Shown in pieces: positions 1 through 7,500 of a stretch of 7,869 nucleotides of DNA. The position numbers and the translations under genes were made by a program. How positions within the stretch are numbered: the stretch's first letter is position 1; each line of letters begins with the position of its first letter. The notes beneath the pieces are model-generated. The model worked only from the letters and a program-made list of their open reading frames with translations, had not been told where the DNA came from and did no database searches. The DNA comes from Faecousia sp. (lineage in GTDB: Bacteria > Bacillota > Clostridia > Oscillospirales > Oscillospiraceae): positions 1 through 7,869 of the forward strand of contig JARHYV010000105.1 in assembly GCA_029258495.1 (NCBI GenBank), written 5' to 3'.

Positions 1-1002
1 GAGTTCTTCTCCAAGCCCTGCATCTGCAGCATCATGCTTGCAGGTACAGAGGATGACATCTCCGGTGCCGCGATCAAAGCTCTGGAGGATATATTCTGCA
101 AAAAGCAGTACAGTGTCCATCTGGTCAAATACAGCCCCCACGAAATGTACTTCATCCTGAACGGAGAGATCCTGTCCATTGATGACATCAGCGACACCCT
201 GCACCGTTTCTGGGCAGAAAACCAGATGAACCTTCTGGCGGGTATCGGTACAGCGGAAACAGTGCAGAATTTGAAACAGAGCTGTGACCAAGCCAAGCGC
301 GCTGTCCGATTGGGAAGGATCTGCACCTCCGGCTGCATCTACATCGGTGAGCCAGAGGATACGGACTGTGTCCGGTTCCCTCTGGATTTTGAAAATCGCA
401 TGATGTCCTTTATCTATGCTGCCGATAAGGCTGCTGTCCGGGATTTCATCGAGGAGATCTTCCAGAGCAATCAGGGGATCGACTGGTCTGCCTTCAACAA
501 GCTGACACTGGACTTCTACGAAAGCTACAAGCGCCTTGCCTCCAAGCTGCAGACCCCCATCGACGAAGGAACGCTGAAAAGCCTTGGTTTCTTCGGATAT
601 CAGCCGGAGCAGACAAAGCATCAGCTGCAAAAGCTGTATTCCGATATGGTCTTTGACCTTCCCGTTGACAAGCGGGCAAGCAGCGTCAGCACCTTTATCA
701 AGGAATACATCAGCGACAATTACAGGGATTCCGGCATCACCATTGAGGCCATTGCCGAGGAGCTGGATCTTGCCCCAACCTATGTGTCCACGCTGTTCAA
801 GCGGGAGGCTCTGGTGTCCTTCAGCCAGTATCTGTCGGATTTCCGGATCCAGAAGGCCATCGATCTTCTGGAGCATACCGACATGAAGATCAAGGATGTG
901 GCTCTGGAGGTTGGATTCGGCACATACAGTAACTTCGCAAGAACCTTCAAAAAGAAACTGGGGATCACTCCCGTGGAATTCAAAAATCAGAACAACCCAT
1001 AA
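1..1002 (+). CDS. AraC/YesN-type transcriptional regulator, 5'-truncated by window edge
   Basis: Probable DNA-binding regulator of carbohydrate genes. The frame is open to base 1, so about 333 C-terminal residues are visible and the true start lies to the left; the ATG at 34 is not a convincing start. The C-terminal ~100 residues (about 229-327 of the visible part) form a two-HTH AraC domain. The first HTH is around TIEAIAEELDLAPTYVSTLF. The second is around KIKDVALEVGFGTYSNFART and ends in the family-typical KKKLGITPVEF. Upstream, AGIGTAETVQNLKQSCDQA (about 80-98) resembles the degenerate GGDEF-like region that precedes the HTH in YesN-type response regulators and in membrane-bound AraC sensors. 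The missing N-terminus would be a receiver domain in the first case, or a Cache/transmembrane sensor in the second; the window cannot tell which. It converges on the glycoside hydrolase operon, so control of that operon is plausible but unproven. Confidence 0.9.
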   Translation, partial: EFFSKPCICSIMLAGTEDDISGAAIKALEDIFCKKQYSVHLVKYSPHEMYFILNGEILSIDDISDTLHRFWAENQMNLLAGIGTAETVQNLKQSCDQAKRAVRLGRICTSGCIYIGEPEDTDCVRFPLDFENRMMSFIYAADKAAVRDFIEEIFQSNQGIDWSAFNKLTLDFYESYKRLASKLQTPIDEGTLKSLGFFGYQPEQTKHQLQKLYSDMVFDLPVDKRASSVSTFIKEYISDNYRDSGITIEAIAEELDLAPTYVSTLFKREALVSFSQYLSDFRIQKAIDLLEHTDMKIKDVALEVGFGTYSNFARTFKKKLGITPVEFKNQNNP

Positions 1003-1046
1003 AAACAGCCTCCGCTGCCGTTCATCCGAACAGCAGCGGAGGTTTT
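1001..1046. terminator. Bidirectional intrinsic terminator between convergent genes
   Basis: A perfect 10-bp inverted repeat (CCTCCGCTGC at 1009-1018, GCAGCGGAGG at 1033-1042) encloses a 14-nt loop. On the plus strand it is followed directly by TTTT (1043-1046). On the minus strand it is followed after CTG by TTTTT (1005-1001). It starts seven bases after the regulator's stop codon and lies 22 bases past the stop of the beta-glucuronidase gene. It is therefore well placed to end transcription from both directions. Confidence 0.9.
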
Positions 1047-1063
1047 ATCGTTTTCCGGCGGTA

Positions 1064-2866
1064 TTATGCCTTTGTATCCTCGGGGAAGTCTTCCATGCGC
1101 GCCCAGCGGTCTTTCAGCATGAAGGCAATGCTCTTTGGGTTTCTCTCCCTTGTGAAGATACCCTTTTTATTGCCGATCACTCTTGTCGTACCCTGCTTGG
1201 TGGCAAAATCGGCAAATGCCCACAGGTGCTCACCGATCACAAAGTCCAGTCTGTCAAAGACCTCATTGAACCGCCTGACCATCTCGATCTGGTATTCCTC
1301 GGTAAACATCACCTCGGGGACGGAGTGGAACCCGGCAATGGCATCTGCGCCGTATTCCGTGATGATGACGGGCTTGTGGTAATTCTCATACCACAAGGTA
1401 AGCTCCTTCTCTGCCTGATAGCCGATCACATCCAGCATGCCGGAGTCCTCGTACCAAGAATAGTACTTGTTGATGCACACCACATCCAGAAGATCCGCCA
1501 CCTTGTCCTTACGGGAGCCATAGGGGAAAGCATAGCTCACCATGGTGACAGGACGGCTTGCATCCTCATGGCGAACCGTATCGATGATATCGCTGAAATA
1601 GGGACGGGCTGCATCTTCCCAAGAGGAAGGCTCATTGGCGATGCTCCACATGACCACGCAGGGGTGGTTCTTATCTCTGTCGATGAGATCCTTCATGACC
1701 TGAATGTGGAACTGCTTTGTTTCGTCGTTCACACGCTCCGGCACAAACACACGCTTTTCCTCGTTGAAGAAGGTCATGCCCACCGCCGGCGACTCGTCGA
1801 TCACTACAAAACCATACTCGTCTGCCCAGTCCAGCATTTCCTCTGCGTAAGGATAGTGCGAGGTTCGGAAGGAGTTGGCACCGATCCACTGCATCAGGTT
1901 GAAATCCCGGATGCAGGTCACATCGTCCAGACCCTTGCCCTTCAGGTTCATATCCTCGTGCTTGCCAAAGCCCTTGAAATAGAAGGGCTTTCCGTTGATG
2001 AGGAACTTTCCGTCCTCCACCTTCACGGTGCGCACACCAAATCTCTGATGGTACACATCCACCGTTTCACCATCCTGCTCCAGAATGGTGGTGAAGGTAT
2101 ACAGATACGGCGCGCCGGGATTCCACAGGTGGGCATTGGAGATCACGGCTGTACCATCTGCCCCTTCTGCCTGAGCCACCACACAGCCCTGAGCATCGGT
2201 GATCTCGACACGGATGCTGCCGCTGCCCTCGGTGCTGATTTGGTAGGCTACAAGCCCGTCATCGCCTTGCAGTTGGGTGTTCAGCCGGACATCGGTGATA
2301 TGCGCCTTAGGGGTGGTATACAGCTTTACAGGTCTGTGAATGCCTGCATAGTTGTAGAAATCGTGGAAATACCGCTGAACCTTTTTGGGCTTTTCATAGC
2401 GGTAGGGATCGTCCAGAATTTCGATCTCTCCGGGAGGCAGCGTCTGGAAATCCAGAACATTATTCACACGGACGGTGATACGGATCTTCTCGCCGGGAGC
2501 TGCCATGCAGGAGATCTCTCCCTCAAAGGGCAGATAGCCGCCCTTGTGCTCCATGAGAAATTCGCCGTTCACCCAGACCTTGCCATAATGGGTCACGCTG
2601 CCAAATCTCAAAACAATGCGCTTTTGTTTCCATGTGGAAGGCACAAACACCGTCCGCTCATACCACACATCCCCCGAAAGATCGCGGATGCCGCTGTCTG
2701 TGGTGATGTCATTGTAGCTGGCAGGCACCGGCATATGCATGCGCCGAGGCAGTCCGGTTTCAAACCACCGCTGCTGCTCTCCCACACCTTCGGCATCCGG
2801 GCAGAAATCCCACACACCGTCCAGTGTCTTTACTTCTCTTGTACTGCTTTCATATGGATATAGCAT
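1064..2866 (-). CDS. uidA: Beta-glucuronidase, glycoside hydrolase family 2 (cytoplasmic)
   Basis: Retaining exo-hydrolase that removes terminal beta-D-glucuronic acid from oligosaccharides or glucuronide conjugates. From the ATG at 2866 it is 600 residues, close to E. coli UidA (603). Order: GH2 sugar-binding jelly roll (~10-172), GH2 immunoglobulin-like domain (~174-272), TIM barrel (~275-590). Visible signatures are YFHDFYNYAGIHR (166-178), TSHYPYAEEMLDWADE (335-350), SIANEP with acid/base Glu412, ITEYG with nucleophile Glu504, and GNKKGIF with Asn566 and Lys568. These last two form the NxK motif that recognises the glucuronate carboxylate and separates GUS from beta-galactosidases. No signal peptide. 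A TTG at 2890 would add eight residues, but the ATG has a Shine-Dalgarno and aligns with the usual GUS N-terminus. The active-site loop after AVG (~363-382) is shorter than in E. coli GUS. Last gene of the operon. Confidence 0.96.
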   Translation of the reverse strand: MLYPYESSTREVKTLDGVWDFCPDAEGVGEQQRWFETGLPRRMHMPVPASYNDITTDSGIRDLSGDVWYERTVFVPSTWKQKRIVLRFGSVTHYGKVWVNGEFLMEHKGGYLPFEGEISCMAAPGEKIRITVRVNNVLDFQTLPPGEIEILDDPYRYEKPKKVQRYFHDFYNYAGIHRPVKLYTTPKAHITDVRLNTQLQGDDGLVAYQISTEGSGSIRVEITDAQGCVVAQAEGADGTAVISNAHLWNPGAPYLYTFTTILEQDGETVDVYHQRFGVRTVKVEDGKFLINGKPFYFKGFGKHEDMNLKGKGLDDVTCIRDFNLMQWIGANSFRTSHYPYAEEMLDWADEYGFVVIDESPAVGMTFFNEEKRVFVPERVNDETKQFHIQVMKDLIDRDKNHPCVVMWSIANEPSSWEDAARPYFSDIIDTVRHEDASRPVTMVSYAFPYGSRKDKVADLLDVVCINKYYSWYEDSGMLDVIGYQAEKELTLWYENYHKPVIITEYGADAIAGFHSVPEVMFTEEYQIEMVRRFNEVFDRLDFVIGEHLWAFADFATKQGTTRVIGNKKGIFTRERNPKSIAFMLKDRWARMEDFPEDTKA

Positions 2867-2873
2867 ATTCAAG

Positions 2874-2879
2874 CCCCCT
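2874..2879 (-). promoter_or_regulatory. Ribosome binding site of the beta-glucuronidase gene, overlapping upstream stop
   Basis: AGGGGG on the minus strand, seven bases before the ATG at 2866. Its first two bases are the last two of the upstream gene's TAG stop (2880-2878). This site decides the start in favour of the ATG over the TTG at 2890. It implies that ribosomes finishing the GH71/GH99-like gene can restart directly on the glucuronidase. Confidence 0.8.
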
Positions 2880-4566
2880 ATTCGTTCCAAATCTTATATG
2901 CGCGGACAAAGAACCGAACATCCCTGATCTGCACATCTGCCTGTATCTGAAATACAGGATTTTCTTTGATATTCTGTATATTTTCCTGAAATACAGCGAT
3001 TTTGGTCTGTTTCCACTGCTTTGTATCATCCATCTTGATGTCGCAAAGCACGCTGTCGCCGTGGAGCAGCCGGAAGGAGCCGTCCCCTTCCTCCAGATAG
3101 GAAAAACTCAGCCAGCTGTCGTAAGCCCATCGGGACATGCACTCGAGCATCCCGTCATCACACAGCCGGATCGCCCCATGTGCCGCCTGAATGCTCCCTT
3201 CCGTCTGGGACAGGAAGAATTCCCTGTGGCACAGCTGATGCTCCAGAGCCTCCAGCAGCCCTTCCATGCCATCCATATCCAGCCGCGCCTGTCCCAGCTT
3301 TCCTGTGCTGATCTCCTGAGCAATGCGATCCAGTGCCCTATCGTACGCCGTCGTATCCGCATGGGCTTTGCCCAGACGGTACAGCCGTTTCCTCAGGTAA
3401 AACAGCTGCAGGGGCAGCCGGAGATCCTCACTGCTGTGAGGATCCTCCAGAGCCTTCCATTGTGCGGCATACTTTCTGGTGGTTTCCACCTCCCGATATC
3501 CGTCGTTCAGGGTCGGTTCGATCTGGTGGCTCTCGGTATAGTCATTCCACGACACCACATAGACGATGTCTTCCTCATCCGGATGCGCCACATGGCTCTT
3601 CCACATCTGCTCGTAGGTTTCTCCCTCTGCCCGGGGAATATGGGACAGATCGTGCTTATCCCATGATGCGCATGCCCGGTTGTCCATGGCAGGATTTACG
3701 CATCCGATGCGCACCCTGCTGTTGGTATCCTGCATCGCCTTGCGCAGCACATCCAGATATGCGCAGGCATCCTCCGTGGTCGCGTATCTGTCCCACGCGC
3801 TGTAGGCATCGGTTTCAAGTCCGCTGCGCAGCCGTGTGGGGATCCACCCGAAAATTCCGTCGGATACCGGCAGCCATCCGTTCTGCTCCAGCTGATAGCG
3901 CACATTCTCTCCGTCCACCGTGCCCGCAATGGGGGCTCTGACCAAGAAAAACGGCTCCTTGACTCCATCGGGCAGATTGTAGGTCTGGTTTTTGATCTGT
4001 TCAAATTCCTCGATGGTCAAGCCGCCTCCAAACAGCAGGATCAGCGGATGCCCGTCAACCTTGGCTCCCACCGGAGATGCAAACAGATGATCCAGAAGAT
4101 ACTGTACATTTTCCTGAAACAGCTGGGTTTTCCGCTCTCTTGTGGTGGCATCGGGATGGAATTCCTCGATCCACGGATAAAAATGCCACGCATCGCACCA
4201 GTTGATCCCGATCTCAAAGTCCAGTTTCTTCGCCATTGCCATCATGCGCAGCATTTCGTCGTTGCTTTCATGCTCCTGAAAGCCCCATTCTACAAAGAAC
4301 CCATCAATATGTGCCAGCTTTGCAGTTAAGATCTGGTATTCGATATAGTCGTTATCCCGCTGCGACTGCATCCCGAGCAGCGGCTGCGAAAGCGCAGCCA
4401 GATCATGCAGCCCGTCCTTGCCGATGCAGTCGGCATTATGGTTTGCCGTCCGGACGCTTGCCCTGCTTTTCCTGGCGGTACCATGGTATTTCCACTGCGC
4501 GACGATGCCGTCGTGTTCTCTGGTGCAGCGCGGGCCGTGGTAATCCGCATAAACCTTTTTCTTCAC
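2878..4566 (-). CDS. Cytoplasmic GH71/GH99-like glycoside hydrolase
   Basis: 562 residues, GTG start, no signal peptide, transmembrane segment or anchor. Residues ~3-368 are a GH71/GH99-like (beta/alpha)8 hydrolase core, clearly homologous to that of the upstream gene. Shared motifs are YADYHGPR (6-13), GMQSQ (65-69), IDGFFVEWGF (87-96), NWCDAWH (122-128), DGHP (171-174), FGWIP (239-243), MDNR (294-297) and SWNDYTESHQIEPT (339-352). In GH99 the last region carries the catalytic E-x-x-E; here it is Asp342-x-x-Glu345. A helical stretch (~380-450) and a C-terminal beta-rich domain (~460-556, containing SFSYLEEGDG and QWKQ) follow, both with counterparts in the upstream protein. The likely job is intracellular cleavage of imported glycan fragments before glucuronidase action; linkage and sugar are unknown. 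An alternative is a WbsX-type protein (GH99-like fold, polysaccharide synthesis), less likely given the partners. It overlaps the upstream gene by 4 bp. Confidence 0.85.
   Translation of the reverse strand: MKKKVYADYHGPRCTREHDGIVAQWKYHGTARKSRASVRTANHNADCIGKDGLHDLAALSQPLLGMQSQRDNDYIEYQILTAKLAHIDGFFVEWGFQEHESNDEMLRMMAMAKKLDFEIGINWCDAWHFYPWIEEFHPDATTRERKTQLFQENVQYLLDHLFASPVGAKVDGHPLILLFGGGLTIEEFEQIKNQTYNLPDGVKEPFFLVRAPIAGTVDGENVRYQLEQNGWLPVSDGIFGWIPTRLRSGLETDAYSAWDRYATTEDACAYLDVLRKAMQDTNSRVRIGCVNPAMDNRACASWDKHDLSHIPRAEGETYEQMWKSHVAHPDEEDIVYVVSWNDYTESHQIEPTLNDGYREVETTRKYAAQWKALEDPHSSEDLRLPLQLFYLRKRLYRLGKAHADTTAYDRALDRIAQEISTGKLGQARLDMDGMEGLLEALEHQLCHREFFLSQTEGSIQAAHGAIRLCDDGMLECMSRWAYDSWLSFSYLEEGDGSFRLLHGDSVLCDIKMDDTKQWKQTKIAVFQENIQNIKENPVFQIQADVQIRDVRFFVRAYKIWNE
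3423..3444. repeat. Perfect 9-bp inverted repeat with 4-nt loop, intragenic
   Basis: GATCCTCAC (3423-3431), TGCT, then GTGAGGATC (3436-3444). It lies inside the cytoplasmic GH71/GH99-like gene, at the codons joining the catalytic core to the helical extension. No T-run follows on either strand, so it is not an intrinsic terminator. It may be chance or an mRNA structure at the domain boundary. Confidence 0.5.
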
Positions 4567-7500
4567 CGTTTTTCTCCCTTTCTTTTCTGGGTACAGACAA
4601 AGAGCACATATCCCACAGACAGCACCATTGCGCCCATCAGCCAGAAGATCCGTCCCTGTGCCTCATCTCCGGTGTCGGGGTTATGTCCCGGTTTGACCGT
4701 TTCACCGGGAGTGGTTTGCTCACCGGGGACATTCTCCTCCTCAGGCTTGGTCGTTTCCGTAGGCATGGTATCTTCATCAGGCGCGGTCGTTTCCGTAGGC
4801 TTTGTGTCTTCGCCGGGCTTGGTTTCCTCCTCAGGCTTTCCGCTGTCCGGAGGTGTGGTATCATCATACTGCTTGGATACGACAAATTCCAGTGAAATAT
4901 CGCGGATCTCGCCTTCCCCTGTAAACACCAGATCCGAGTCGTTTTCTGCCTCATGGTTCATCACAAGGTGGTCATTGGTAAAGCGGACTCTGCCCTGTTT
5001 CCAGTCGTTGGTTCCGGTCTTCTGGATGCTTGCAATGGTGGTAAAATCTCCAAAGGGAGCCGTATCATGGGACGCACCGGAAATATTGATCCTGCCGTCC
5101 CCCTCATCCATATAGGAAAAGTTGACATACCCTTCGATCGCTCCGTCCTGAAGCTTTTGCACCACCTCATCCGACAGAGTCAGATAGGTGCCGTTTCTGA
5201 GCGAATAAGACGGAGTCTGCTGCCCTGCATCTGCCGCCGCTGCCACAGCAGCTGCTGCATCCGCCTTTGGCGCATAGACCTCGATCTCCTTGATGCGCAC
5301 ACCTCTGCCCTCCACCTCGGTGCTGTAAAATCTGACCTTTTCCGTCGTGATGGGGTCGAACATCAGGGAAAGATCCTTGGTATTGTTGTCATGGAACTTG
5401 GTTCCCGGGATCAGCTGCCACTGTCCGTCTGCCCAGTATTCCATCTGGAAATCTCTCACCGCAAAGCCCGTGGCATCCCCCATGTAGAGATCGATCTGGC
5501 AGATATCATAGCTGCCCTGCAAGTCGATCTCAAGCCAGTGCTCGGTGTACTTGGAGGGTGTCCTCCACCGGGACTCCAGAGAGATGATCCCATCCACCGC
5601 CAGTTCCGGCCCTGCGCCGCTCATCTGGGTATTTGCCTTTACCGGTTTCTTCAGCGCCACATTTTCAAGCAGAGGCGAAACCGTAATAGGCTTGACAACG
5701 GTCGTGCCGCCCTCCTGATCCGTGACCTCTATTCGGATCTGATGGCGCTGTACGGCGATGGGCTCCATATGCAGCGTATACACACTGCCCTCCTGCTGAA
5801 CCTCCGCCGGCGCTGTCAGCACACCATCGATATACACCTGAATATCTGCAACGGTGCCGTCTTCGTCCTGTGCATCCAGCTGAATGTCCCAAGCCTTAGA
5901 AAAATCTACCTGCTTTGCATCCTGCGGAGCAAGCAGCTTTACTGCGGGCAGACGGTTTTCAAACAGCTTTACCTCTGCAACTTTTCCCTGCGTGTTTGCA
6001 AAGACGATGCGAAGTTTCGCTGCCGTGACGGAGCCTTCCACTGTAAAATCTCCGCCGATCCCCTGCTCAAATCCTGCATCCAGACGGATCTCGGCAGGGA
6101 CAAAGGTGTCCCCCTGCTGATACCACAGCTCAAAGGGAGAGTCTGTCAGGATCGTACCGCAGACAATGTTCTTTTCTCCGCCAAGATCCAATTCCAGATA
6201 GGCATCGCTGCCCTGATACTCCCAGAAGGTGCGGCTGATACCATCCACCGCCTTCTCCGGCTCGCCGCCTGCATTACCGGTGACGGCGCAGTGGTAAGCC
6301 GCATTGACTCTGGACTCCTGTTTCACCGCAAAGGCATTTTCGGTTTCGGTGCAGATGATCTGCTGGGTATGCACCTGCTGCTGAGTCTGCTCCAGTTCCG
6401 TATGCACCTGAGCAAAGATCTCCTCCGCCTGAGCATAAGCACCTTGGCTGATCTTCTGTCCGGCATCATCCAGACTGGTCTGAATGCTCGTCATATCATA
6501 GCCCACAGCAGCCAGATGCTGAGCATGCTTGCGCAGCTCAAACAGCTTTGCGGGCAGTTCAAATCCGGATGCGTCCTGATTGCCCTCGCCCTTGAACTGC
6601 CGGGCATATTCCTGGGTGGTCTTCAGCTCCCGGTAACCGTCCTCCACGGTCGGCTCGATCTGGTGACCTTCGGTATAGTCGTTCCAGGATGCAATATAGA
6701 CGGTGTTGAAATACGCTCTGTTTTCCACATTGTATTTCCACATTTCCTCATACAGTCTGCCGTCATCCCGATCCAGATATTTGAATTTGTCGCCCCAGCC
6801 TGCGCAGGGACGGTTATCCATCCCCGGGGAAACCACGCTGTTTCTCAGGGGGATATCTTCATTGGCGATAAAGGTCTGTTTCAAGGTTTCCAGATAGTGC
6901 AGTGCATCCTCTGTGGTTCCGTACACATCAAAGCCCGGGATCCCGTCCTGCACGGCATTGCGGACTCGATCCGGAACCCAGCCAAAGGGGCCGTCCAGAA
7001 CATCATGCCAGCTTTTTCCGGCATAGCTGAAATCCACTTTTCCTTCCCCGTTTATCTTGCCGGACATGGATGCTCTTCGGAAGACCCACGGAGTCTTGTC
7101 CGCAAAAACAGGAGGAACCGTCACCTCTGTCGCGATCTTGTTCCACTCATTCTTCTCAAAACCACCGAACAGATACACAACGGGGTGTCCGTCAAAGGTT
7201 GCGCCCACAGCTCTTGCATACAGCTTGTCCAGAATGGTGCCGAAGGAGTTGACTGCCTCCTCGACCTTCTGCTCTCTGGTGACCACATGGGGCTTGATCT
7301 TGGTGATCCAGTCCTTCAGATGCCACGCATCGCACCAGTTCACACCGATCTCAAAATCGTATTTCTCCGCAACCTCCATCATGATATCCAGCTGGGCATC
7401 GGTTCCGTGTCCCGGGAACCCCCATTCGATAAAGAAACCGTCGATGTTTGCCATCTTTGCCAGAAGGATCTGATATTCCTGATAGTAAGGATCCATCTGG

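Noticed and set aside
34..36. ATG at 34 as the true start of the regulator
   Set aside because: The frame is open to base 1, and the protein begins mid-domain compared with YesN/AraC sensor architectures.
896..2863. 655-codon plus-strand open frame opposite the beta-glucuronidase
   Set aside because: In-register antisense of an unambiguous GH2 gene. It would also start inside the regulator and run through the terminator hairpin.
2867..2890. TTG at 2890 as an upstream start of the beta-glucuronidase
   Set aside because: It would overlap the preceding gene and add eight residues absent from typical GUS proteins. The ATG at 2866 has AGGGGG at seven-base spacing and aligns with the E. coli N-terminus.
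2824..3666. 280-codon plus-strand open frame opposite the cytoplasmic hydrolase
   Set aside because: Antisense shadow in the same codon register, with no domain or convincing ribosome site.
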